Source: Pseudomonadota bacterium
GTDB lineage: Bacteria > Desulfobacterota > Desulfovibrionia > Desulfovibrionales > Desulfovibrionaceae
DNA: 37,622 bases
Assembly: GCA_023411815.1 (NCBI GenBank)
Contig: JAEYOJ010000033.1
Location: 1 to 37,622 of the forward strand
Reading direction: 5' to 3'
The number at the start of each line of letters is the position of its first letter. Positions within the stretch are counted from its first letter, which is position 1. Below are positions 22,775-30,115 of the stretch, in pieces. A model generated the notes under the pieces. That model saw only the letters and a program-made list of their open reading frames with translations, made no database searches and had not been told where the DNA came from. A program made the translations under genes and the position numbers.

Positions 22775-23845
22775 ATGAGACGATCCTCGCGCCCCACGCG
22801 CAGTGAAGCCCGAGCCAGGGGACCGGCTCGCCGCTCCGAGCCCGCCGCCAAGGCACCGGCAGCCGCCGCGAGCTATCGGTACTTTCCGGTCACGCCGCTG
22901 CTGCTCTTTTCCGACACCCGCACCGAGTTCCGGGTATATCTCAAGCAGGGCGAGCAGTACGTCCTCTATACCAAGGAACAGGACCACTTCACGGACAAGC
23001 ACCGGGAGATGCTGCACAAGAAGGGCATCACCAAGGTCTTCGTCAACTCCGACCAGAAGTATCTCTACGACAAACACGTGGAGCAGAACCTCGCGGTAAT
23101 CATGGAGATGGACGCGCTGCCCCTGGAAGACCGCGCCGAACTGCTCTACTCCACGGCGCAGTTCGTCATGAAGAACGTCTTCGAGTTCCGCCTGCCGGAC
23201 CGCTTCAACGCCCAGACCTTCAAGCGCGTGGTGGACCTGGTCACGGCATCGGTGCATTTCCTGGACAAGCCCGGGGCCTTCAAGAAGCTGTCTGCGCACA
23301 TCTCGCACAACTACGCGGTCTGGTCGCACTGCGTGCAGGTCTTCTGGTACTCCATGAGCGTGCTCAAGACCTTCAAGGTGGCCGAAGGCACTTTGGTCAA
23401 ATGCGGCCTGGGGGCCATCCTGCACGACATCGGCAAGTGCAAGATATCCCGCGACATCCTGGCCAAGGGCGAGAAGCTTTCGGACGAGGAGTGGGTGGAG
23501 ATGCGCAAGCACCCGTTCTTCGGCATGGCCCAGTGCGTGGCGGTGCCGATTCCCCACGAGGCGGCCAAATGCATCATGTTCCACCATGAGCGCATGGACG
23601 GGCGCGGCTACGCCTACGGCATGCAGGGCGAGCTCATACCCGTGTACGTGCGCGTGGTCAGCGCCTGCGACGCCTTCGACGCCTTGACTTGCGACCGCGC
23701 CTACGGCAAGGCCGTGAGCGGGGCCGAGGCCCTGCGCATCATGACCGAGGAGATGCAAGGCGCCTTCGACCCCGAGGTGATCAAGCGGCTCGAGGCCGTG
23801 GCCAAGGGGCTGGGTCTGGTGCAGGGCGAAAGCGCGCAGGCCTGA
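22775..23845 (+). CDS. HD-GYP-domain protein (variant GYA)
   Basis: A 356-residue protein. A basic, Ala-rich N-terminus (1-35) is followed by a conserved unnamed domain (about 36-110, with FRVYLKQGEQYVLYTKEQD) and a C-terminal HD-GYP domain: HDIGK (217-221), HHER (270-273), GRGYA (276-280) and DAFDAL. HD-GYP enzymes hydrolyse cyclic-di-GMP, and the metal-binding His/Asp are present, but the Pro of GYP is Ala here. The same N-terminal domain occurs in the paralogue at 26236-27234. ATG at 22775 has AGGAA upstream; the frame stays open to 22664 but lacks a better start. It lies upstream of thiL with a 206-base gap containing two hairpins. Confidence 0.88.
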   Translation: MRRSSRPTRSEARARGPARRSEPAAKAPAAAASYRYFPVTPLLLFSDTRTEFRVYLKQGEQYVLYTKEQDHFTDKHREMLHKKGITKVFVNSDQKYLYDKHVEQNLAVIMEMDALPLEDRAELLYSTAQFVMKNVFEFRLPDRFNAQTFKRVVDLVTASVHFLDKPGAFKKLSAHISHNYAVWSHCVQVFWYSMSVLKTFKVAEGTLVKCGLGAILHDIGKCKISRDILAKGEKLSDEEWVEMRKHPFFGMAQCVAVPIPHEAAKCIMFHHERMDGRGYAYGMQGELIPVYVRVVSACDAFDALTCDRAYGKAVSGAEALRIMTEEMQGAFDPEVIKRLEAVAKGLGLVQGESAQA

Positions 23846-23979
23846 CGACCATTTCCGGCGGACCACTCGGGCCAGGCAAGCCCGCCGCGCGCGACCATCC
23901 GCCGGCGAGCAGATCGCTTTCAAGACGCCCGCTCCGGCGTTGGCGGCGCAAGTAAATCGCGCCTACGCCGAGGCTGGCG

Positions 23980-24031
23980 GCAAGCCATGCCGACGCATGG
24001 CTTGCAGAGCATTTTCAGCGGCAAAATGCTC
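23980..24031 (+). terminator. Twin hairpins before thiL
   Basis: A perfect 11-bp stem GCAAGCCATGC/GCATGGCTTGC with CGAC loop (23980-24005) is followed one base later by GAGCATTTT/AAAATGCTC (24007-24031). They end 20 bases before the thiL start. They may terminate the HD-GYP transcript or control thiL; no thiamine-pyrophosphate riboswitch motif is seen. Confidence 0.5.
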
Positions 24032-24051
24032 AAACACATGCCGGAGGACCG

Positions 24052-25050
24052 GTGGCCCTACGCTCGGAACAGGATTTCCTCACCCTCATCGACCGCTATT
24101 TCCCGCCTGCCGGATCACTCGACGGAGGGCGGACAGGCCTTGAACGGACCGGACATGTGATTATGGGGCGCGGCGACGACTGCGCCGTGCTGCGCTGCCC
24201 CGGACGGATTTGCATGTCCGCCGACCTGTTCCTGGAAGACGTGCACTTCCGACGCGCGTATTTCCTCCCCGAGGAGGTCGGCTACAAGGCCCTGGCCGTG
24301 AACGTGAGCGACATCTCGGCCATGGGCGGCCGTCCTTTGGGTTTCTGCCTGCAGCTCTTCGGCCCTTCCGACGTGCCCCAGGAATGGTGGGAAGGCCTGT
24401 TCGAGGGCATGGCCGGACTCGCCAACGCCTTGCGGCTGCCGCTGGTCGGAGGCGACCTCAGCCGCGGGCCGAACATCGGCCTGGCCGTTACCGTGTGGGG
24501 CGAGGAAGCCGAAGGAGGGCGCTTCCTGTCGCGCCAAACCGCCATGCCTGGCGACCATCTATTTCTCGTGGGCCAGGTCGGACTGGCCAGGGCCGGCCTC
24601 ATGGCCCTGGAAGCCGACGGAAGGCGGGCCTGCCGCGACCTCCCGCGCGCCACGCGCGCGCATCTCCGGCCCGGCCTGCATGTGGAACAGGCCATGCACC
24701 TGGGAAAGCTGGACTTCGTGCGCGGGCTCATGGACGTGTCCGACGGACTGGCCATGGACCTGCCGCGCTTCCTGCCTCCCGGCCTGGGAGCGGACCTGAA
24801 CCCCACGGCAGTGGATATCGATCCCGAAGTCGTGGACTACGCCGCACGCCTTGCGGCTGACCCGCTGTTTTTCGCCTTGGCCGGTGGGGAGGATTACGCC
24901 CTGTTGGGTGCGGCTGCTCCCGAGGCGGCGAAAGAACTTGCCCAAGCCGTCCCGGAAGCACGCATCATCGGCCGGGTGCTGGAAACTCCAGGCCTGTTCC
25001 TGGCGGGCAACCCGGCGCTGGTGGCGGGGTTCGACCACTTTGCGGACTGA
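24052..25050 (+). CDS. thiL: Thiamine-monophosphate kinase ThiL
   Basis: A 332-residue enzyme that phosphorylates thiamine monophosphate to the cofactor thiamine diphosphate with ATP. It is of the PurM/AIR-synthetase fold. Conserved parts are GRGDDCAVL (39-47), DLFLEDVHF, the KALAVNVSDISAMGG segment, GGDLSRGP, and GLMDVSDGLAMDL. The acidic residues that bind Mg are present. GTG at 24052 has GGAGG four bases upstream. Length is normal for ThiL. It lies between two HD-GYP paralogues with no apparent functional link. Confidence 0.95.
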   Translation: MALRSEQDFLTLIDRYFPPAGSLDGGRTGLERTGHVIMGRGDDCAVLRCPGRICMSADLFLEDVHFRRAYFLPEEVGYKALAVNVSDISAMGGRPLGFCLQLFGPSDVPQEWWEGLFEGMAGLANALRLPLVGGDLSRGPNIGLAVTVWGEEAEGGRFLSRQTAMPGDHLFLVGQVGLARAGLMALEADGRRACRDLPRATRAHLRPGLHVEQAMHLGKLDFVRGLMDVSDGLAMDLPRFLPPGLGADLNPTAVDIDPEVVDYAARLAADPLFFALAGGEDYALLGAAAPEAAKELAQAVPEARIIGRVLETPGLFLAGNPALVAGFDHFAD

Positions 25051-25208
25051 AGCCGCATGGCGCGCCTCCTCTTGAATTTCTTGAGCATCTTTGGGAAAAG
25101 GCGGCATATCTGAGTGCGAAGGTCCGAGATGATTCCTTCCCGGACCGCTTGAATCCGCTTTGAGGTGGGCATTGAGTCGTGCGGGCACCGCCGCAAGGAA
25201 GTGAAGTG

Positions 25209-26204
25209 ATGCCTGAAGACAGCCTGACCATCATCGGTTATGTCCGCTCGGCCTTGCGGCGCAGGGCCGAGGCGCCCAAGCAGGGCTTCGAGGGCGGTGT
25301 GCAGGCCTGCGTGGAGCTGGAGCCCGAGTTCACGGCGGGCCTGAACGGTCTCCGACCAGGACAAGACCTGCTGCTGTTCACCTGGCTGCACAAGGCCCGG
25401 CGCGATGAGCTCCTGGGCCATCCGCGCGGCGACACATCCAAGCCCAGGGCTGGCGTGTTCAGCCTGCGCTCGCCCCACAGGCCCAACCCCATCGGCATGC
25501 ATCGCGTGCGCGTGCTGGCTCTCGAAGGGCCGCGCCTGACCGTCGCGCCCCTGGAAGCCATCGACGGCACCCCAGTGGTGGACATAAAGCCCGTGCTTGA
25601 GGCCGAAGGCAGGCCGGCCCTGCCCGACGCGCCGGAACTGCCAGAGGCCGATGTCGAGGCCCTGCGCGAGGCCGGCGAGCGGGCCTGGGCAAGGGGGCTG
25701 GTCAGCGGCTTCAACGGCAACCTGAGCCTGCGGCGCGGCAAGACCATGTTCGTGACGGCCTCGGGCTGCGCCAAGGGCCGCCTGACCAAGGCCGACATCG
25801 CCCAGGTGCGCATCGCCGACGGGACGACGCTCCAGGGCGGGCCGTGTTCCAGCGAAACGCCCATGCACCTAGCCGTCTACCGCGCCGTGCCCGAGGCCAA
25901 GGCCATCGTTCACCTGCACCCGCGCAACCTGCTGGCCCTGAGCCTGATGGTCAGCGAGGACCGCCTGCTCGCCGTGCCCCTGTACGAGGCCTCGTCCTAC
26001 CGCCGCGAACTGGCCTTCATCCCGGCCCTGAGCCCCGGCAGCCAGGAACTGGCCCAGGCCGTGGCCGAGGCCCTGGCCGAACGCAAGGCAGTGTTCATGC
26101 ACGGGCACGGCCTGACCTGCCGGGGACGGGATGTCTTCTCCGCCCTGCACCTGGCCGAGGAACTTGAAGGCCTGGCCTGCATACAGCTGCCTACCCTGCG
26201 GTAA
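25209..26204 (+). CDS. Fusion: TrmO/TsaA-like methyltransferase + class II aldolase
   Basis: A 331-residue two-domain protein. Residues 1-135 match TrmO/TsaA, the beta-barrel SAM enzyme that methylates t6A37 of tRNA(Thr): SAM-site RSPHRPNPIG (87-96) and DGTPVVDIKP (119-128). Residues about 145-331 match class II aldolases such as fuculose-phosphate aldolase: FNGNLS (168-173), TASG (183-186), SSE (214-216, Glu216 catalytic), the zinc ligands HLH (235-237) and a further His in HGHG. All key residues of both domains are kept, so both may be active. The join is smooth, with no stop. ATG at 25209 has AAGGAAG upstream. A link between tRNA modification and sugar-phosphate cleavage is not known to me. 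Confidence 0.9.
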   Translation: MPEDSLTIIGYVRSALRRRAEAPKQGFEGGVQACVELEPEFTAGLNGLRPGQDLLLFTWLHKARRDELLGHPRGDTSKPRAGVFSLRSPHRPNPIGMHRVRVLALEGPRLTVAPLEAIDGTPVVDIKPVLEAEGRPALPDAPELPEADVEALREAGERAWARGLVSGFNGNLSLRRGKTMFVTASGCAKGRLTKADIAQVRIADGTTLQGGPCSSETPMHLAVYRAVPEAKAIVHLHPRNLLALSLMVSEDRLLAVPLYEASSYRRELAFIPALSPGSQELAQAVAEALAERKAVFMHGHGLTCRGRDVFSALHLAEELEGLACIQLPTLR

Positions 26205-26235
26205 GCGCCTTCCTATCATATAAAGAGGAATCCAC

Positions 26236-27234
26236 GTGCTGCGCGCGCCGAATAGAGCCCCAACCGTCAAGGAAGCCAAGCCGCTCTTCTTCCCCGTCTC
26301 TCCGTTCCTGCTCTTTTCCGGAGTCGAGGCCACTTTCCGGGTCTACTTGCGCCAGAACGGCAAGTACGTGCTCTATACGCGGGAAGAGGACCGTTTACAG
26401 GATGTCCACCGGCAGAGGCTCTTCGACATGGGCGTGCGCTCCGTGTATGTGCTCAGCGAGCAGAAGGAGGCCTACGAGAACTACGTCGAGCAGCACCTCA
26501 ACGCCTTCCTGGACAATGAAACGATTCCCAACGAGCAGCGCGCCGAGATATTCCACAACCTGTCCTCGCTCATCGTCGAGGAGTTCTTTGAGCAACGCCT
26601 GCCCACCAACGCAGGCGGCCCCATCTACGACAGGGTCCAGAACCTCGTGCGCTCCAGCGTGCGCTTCCTTTCCAAGAGCGACTCGCTGCGCGACATCTCC
26701 CGCTTCATCACGCATACGTACAAGACCTACGCCCATTGCCTGCACGTGTTCATCTACGCCACGGCCATCTACAGCACCATGAGCGGCATGGACGAGGAAA
26801 CCATGATCCGCAACGGCCTGGGCGCCCTCCTGCACGACATCGGCAAGGCGCGCATCGACAAGGCCGTGCTGGACAAGACCGGCAAGCTCTCGGACGCCGA
26901 GTGGGCCGACATGCGCCTGCATCCCGTGCACGGGGCGGCTCTCTGCTCCACCCTGCCCCTGACCGGCGACACCCTCAACTGCATCCTTTTCCACCACGAG
27001 CGCTTCGGCGGCGGCGGATATCCCTCCGGCCTCGTCGGCGACACCATCCCCCTGGCCGTGCGCGTTGTGACGGTCTGCGACGTATACGACGCCCTGACCT
27101 CGGACCGCTCCTACGCTCCGGCGGTCACGCCCTTCGAGGCCCTGTCCATCATGCGCGACCAGATGGCGGACCATTTCGACATGGAGATCTACCGCAGGCT
27201 CGTGCTGGTGCTGAGCGGAGCCAAGCTCATCTGA
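26236..27234 (+). CDS. HD-GYP-domain cyclic-di-GMP phosphodiesterase
   Basis: A 332-residue protein with the same plan as the paralogue at 22775-23845: an unnamed N-terminal domain (about 17-90, FRVYLRQNGKYVLYTREED) and HD-GYP with HDIGK (200-204), HHER (253-256) and GGGGYP (258-263). Metal and substrate residues look complete, so it probably cleaves cyclic-di-GMP. GTG at 26236 has GAGGAA upstream. It follows the TrmO-aldolase fusion by 31 bases and may be cotranscribed. No receiver or membrane segment is seen, so the N-terminal domain is the likely sensor. Confidence 0.9.
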   Translation: MLRAPNRAPTVKEAKPLFFPVSPFLLFSGVEATFRVYLRQNGKYVLYTREEDRLQDVHRQRLFDMGVRSVYVLSEQKEAYENYVEQHLNAFLDNETIPNEQRAEIFHNLSSLIVEEFFEQRLPTNAGGPIYDRVQNLVRSSVRFLSKSDSLRDISRFITHTYKTYAHCLHVFIYATAIYSTMSGMDEETMIRNGLGALLHDIGKARIDKAVLDKTGKLSDAEWADMRLHPVHGAALCSTLPLTGDTLNCILFHHERFGGGGYPSGLVGDTIPLAVRVVTVCDVYDALTSDRSYAPAVTPFEALSIMRDQMADHFDMEIYRRLVLVLSGAKLI

Positions 27235-27252
27235 CGCAGCCCCAGGCTGCGT
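27234..27252 (+). terminator. Hairpin after HD-GYP gene
   Basis: Eight-bp stem ACGCAGCC/GGCTGCGT with a three-base loop directly at the stop codon. No T-run follows, so termination is only possible. Confidence 0.4.
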
Positions 27253-27977
27253 TCCGGGCCGACCGTCCCGCCAGGGCAGCCGGACCCAACCCGCCGACCC
27301 GATACGGCGACGCCCCGTCCGGATTTGACCTGGGTTAGGCGAGCCGCCGGTCCCCCAGGTCCGGTCAAACCGGTTCCTCTCCCGCCGACGGCAGCCGGCA
27401 GGCTTCCATCACCCCACCCAAACTCCGCCTTTCTACGGATTCTGAGTGCCGGGTCTCGGCTCACGCCGGTTCCGGGAACAAAACCCGTCGATTAGGAGAT
27501 TGCGAAGCATGCCGGGCGTGGCATGTGTAAAAACTGGCGTGATTAATAATGGCGAGTCGAACACGCAGATGGTTCACTCGCTCTCATGGACATCCCCTTC
27601 GGCAACCGCAACCAAGGAGCGCCCCGGACAAACAACAGCATCTGATCCAAAGGCAATCGCGGCAGGCTAGCAACCCAACGCGAAGCCAGTGGGTTCCGAC
27701 ACACAGGGGAAACTCAAGCTGACTCTGACCCCGGCACAGATACACATTACTTCTTCAGCCGGACTGACACTCTTCCTCCTCCAGCCATCACCCGACAGTA
27801 GCCATGGATCTCTGCTAACGCCTGACCAGGGCGCAGCGCGCCTTCGCACATCGCTCCTGAAGGAGCCGTAGCTCCCGACGGGCCGCGCGACGTCGAAAGG
27901 CGACAGTGAGGCGATCCGCCCACGGACCGCAACGGCAAATGTTTTGTCAGGTAACAACAACACAGGAGGAAATGACT
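27235..27977 (+). other. Long intergenic region and leader of the secreted-protein gene
   Basis: 743 bases without a supported gene. It contains CATGCC/GGCATG (27509-27526) and a bulged ten-bp stem GCGAGT-GAAC/GTTC-ACTCGC (27552-27581), and an AT-rich TTAATAAT box (27543-27550) that might be a -10 region. Short frames occur but have no ribosome binding site. It may hold a small RNA or a structured 5' leader; I could not match it to a known riboswitch. Confidence 0.45.
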
Positions 27978-28760
27978 ATGCTCAGGAAGAAGTTCAACAT
28001 TAGCCTCATAGCCCTCTTCATCGCCCTGCTCACGGCCGGTGTGGCCTTTGCCCAGAATGGGCAGAACGGACAGAATGGCCAGAACGGGCAGCCCGGGCAA
28101 GACATCGTGCAGAGCCCGGAGAATTCACTGTTTTATGATATCGGCAACGACCACCGGGATGTAGGAATCCTAACAAATCGCATCGAGACGATGGTTCAGA
28201 TGGGCGAGGAGGAACAAACCAACGACGTCCAGGGTCTGATTGACCAGCTGACCATCGGCGTGCTCGCCTATGGTCAGGCCGTGGAGCAGACCCTGTATGA
28301 ATCCTTGGCAGACAACCAGACCGAGCAGTCAGTGGGCGTGCTGGATGACCTGGGTCTGCAACTCGCCACCAATCTCCATGTGGCCAAGCTCCAGTTGTAT
28401 GAACTGCGCAACACGGACATCGATTCCGCACTGTGGCTGGCCAAGTTCAAGGGCCTCGAGAGCTTCCTGTTCAACCACTTCAATCTTGAAACTGTCTACG
28501 GCTTCAGCTCGGCCATGCTGGAGCTTGACGATCAGCAGCTCGAGCAGCTCGGACAGGAATACGAGACCATCAAGCAGCAGACCATTACCGACATAGGAGA
28601 CCAGGATCTGAATGCCTATCTTGAGCAGGCTCTTTGCGAGCCCATCCTCGGCGAGGATCAGGGCTTCTGCATCACCACCGACAGCGGGACGAACGGCAAC
28701 GGACAGAACGGCAACGGACAGAACGGTGACGGACAGAATGGCGAAGAGGTCACCGGTTAG
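27978..28760 (+). CDS. Secreted protein with Asn-Gly-Gln repeat tails
   Basis: A 260-residue exported protein of unknown family. A Sec signal peptide (MLRKKFNISL..., cleavage after AFA at 25) is followed by an NGQ repeat (26-41). Then comes a mainly helical core of about 190 residues with SPENSLFYDIGNDHRDVGI near its start and two Cys (in ALCEP and GFCIT). It ends with a second Asn-Gly-Gln/Asp repeat. I chose ATG at 27978 because AGGAGG is eight bases upstream; ATG at 27972 is too close to it. The frame opens further upstream but without signal. A strong terminator follows, so it is monocistronic. It could be a periplasmic or cell-surface protein. Confidence 0.8.
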   Translation: MLRKKFNISLIALFIALLTAGVAFAQNGQNGQNGQNGQPGQDIVQSPENSLFYDIGNDHRDVGILTNRIETMVQMGEEEQTNDVQGLIDQLTIGVLAYGQAVEQTLYESLADNQTEQSVGVLDDLGLQLATNLHVAKLQLYELRNTDIDSALWLAKFKGLESFLFNHFNLETVYGFSSAMLELDDQQLEQLGQEYETIKQQTITDIGDQDLNAYLEQALCEPILGEDQGFCITTDSGTNGNGQNGNGQNGDGQNGEEVTG

Positions 28761-28807
28761 AAAACTGTAAGCGCATTCCGCAGCCAGTCTTGCGGCTGAA
28801 GGATGCG

Positions 28808-28833
28808 GGCCGGCCGGCGAAAACCGGCCGGCC
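28808..28833 (+). terminator. Terminator after the secreted-protein gene
   Basis: Ten-bp stem GGCCGGCCGG/CCGGCCGGCC with a six-base loop, followed by TTTA. 48 bases past the stop. Confidence 0.8.
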
Positions 28834-29024
28834 TTTATCGTGCCCGGCTCAGCAGCCTGAAGCCCATCCGCTTCGGGCTGGCGGCACAAAGCAACCCAGG
28901 CAGGGATGGCGCGGAGTGCCATCCCCCTCCATCCGTGCTACCTTGACCGGTCACGGTAATGGGCGGCTCGACCGTCCTCCCGGTAACGGCCTGCTCGGAG
29001 GCCAAGCGCAGCGAGGGAAACGCC

Positions 29025-30011
29025 ATGCCTGAACGAAAGCAGCAGAAGGTGACCATAATCGGAGCCGGCAGGGTCGGCACTGCCCTGGCCTACGCCCTGC
29101 TCATAAAGGGCCCGGCCAGGGAGATAGCCCTGGCCAACCGCACGCCCGAGCGGGCCCAGGCCGAGGCCCTGGACCTGTCCCACGGACTGTCCTACGTCTC
29201 GCCCACCCGCGTGGCCGGCGGCGGCTACGAGATGTGCGAGAACGCCGACGTGGTGGTGTTCACCGCCGGGGCGGCCCAGAAAGAGGGCGAGACGCGCCTG
29301 GATCTGGTGCGCAAGAACGCCGAGATCACCAGGAAGATGATACCCGAGGTGCTCTCGCGCACGCCTTCGCCCATTCTCATCATTGTCACCAATCCCGTGG
29401 ACGTGCTGACCTACGTGGCCCTAAAGGAATCGGGCCTGCCGGCCTCGCGAGTCATCGGATCGGGCACGGTGCTGGACTCGGCGCGCTTCAGCTACTCCTT
29501 GGGGCAGCATTTCGGCGTGGATACGCGCAACGTGCACGCCTACATCGTGGGCGAGCACGGCGACAGCGAGGTGCCCCTGTGGAGCCGGGCCAACATCGCC
29601 GGCGTGCCCATCGACGAGTACGGCCGCCTGCGCGGCGTGGACACCGGGCCGGCCTTCCGCAAGCGCATGGCGGAAGAGGTGCGCGACGCGGCCTACCACA
29701 TCATAGAGCGCAAGGAGGCCACCTATTGGGGCATCGGCCTGGCCATGACGCGCATCATCGAGGCCATCCTCAAGAACCAGCACAGCGTGCTCACGGTCTC
29801 GGCCATGGTCGAGGATTATTACGGCATTTCCGACGTGTGCCTGTCGCTGCCGAACGTCGTTGGCCAGAACGGCATCGAGGCCGAGGTCACGGCGCGGCTG
29901 GCCGACGAGGAGGCGGAGAAGCTGCGCGACTCGGCCGCCGTCATACAGGACAGTCTGCGCTCCATCGGCTACCTGGGCCGGGAGCCCAAACGCGCCTCCG
30001 CAGGCGGCTGA
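29025..30011 (+). CDS. ldh: L-lactate dehydrogenase
   Basis: A 328-residue NAD(P)-linked 2-hydroxyacid dehydrogenase of the LDH/MDH family. The nucleotide loop is GAGRVG (13-18). The specificity loop AQKEGETR has Gln85, which marks lactate, not malate, dehydrogenases; Arg91 and Arg154 bind the substrate and His178 in GEHGDSE is catalytic. After strand 2 the usual Asp is replaced by Asn in ANRT (37-40), which may let the enzyme accept NADP. It interconverts pyruvate and L-lactate. ATG at 29025 has GAGGGAAA upstream. It is single and convergent with a DASS transporter; a terminator lies between them. Confidence 0.92.
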   Translation: MPERKQQKVTIIGAGRVGTALAYALLIKGPAREIALANRTPERAQAEALDLSHGLSYVSPTRVAGGGYEMCENADVVVFTAGAAQKEGETRLDLVRKNAEITRKMIPEVLSRTPSPILIIVTNPVDVLTYVALKESGLPASRVIGSGTVLDSARFSYSLGQHFGVDTRNVHAYIVGEHGDSEVPLWSRANIAGVPIDEYGRLRGVDTGPAFRKRMAEEVRDAAYHIIERKEATYWGIGLAMTRIIEAILKNQHSVLTVSAMVEDYYGISDVCLSLPNVVGQNGIEAEVTARLADEEAEKLRDSAAVIQDSLRSIGYLGREPKRASAGG

Positions 30012-30051
30012 TCCGCCCGGCAGGACATTCCGCCGCCCGCGCCGGACGAAA

Positions 30052-30081
30052 GGCGCCCGCCGGAATCTCCGGGCGGGCGCC
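30052..30081. terminator. Terminator between ldh and DASS transporter
   Basis: Ten-bp stem GGCGCCCGCC/GGCGGGCGCC, followed by TTGATGCTTG. It lies between two convergent genes and probably serves both. Confidence 0.65.
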
Positions 30082-30115
30082 TTGATGCTTGTCGGAATAA
30101 GGCCCGAAAGGCCTG

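Noticed and set aside
24007..24051. TPP riboswitch before thiL
   Set aside because: The CUGAGA and other conserved TPP elements are absent. Only simple hairpins are seen.
27446..27670. Plus-strand 74-codon frame in the long leader
   Set aside because: No good start signal and no recognisable product. Hairpins cross it.
29025..30011. Malate dehydrogenase call for ldh
   Set aside because: The specificity loop has Gln85 in AQKEGETR, which fits lactate dehydrogenases; malate dehydrogenases have Arg there.
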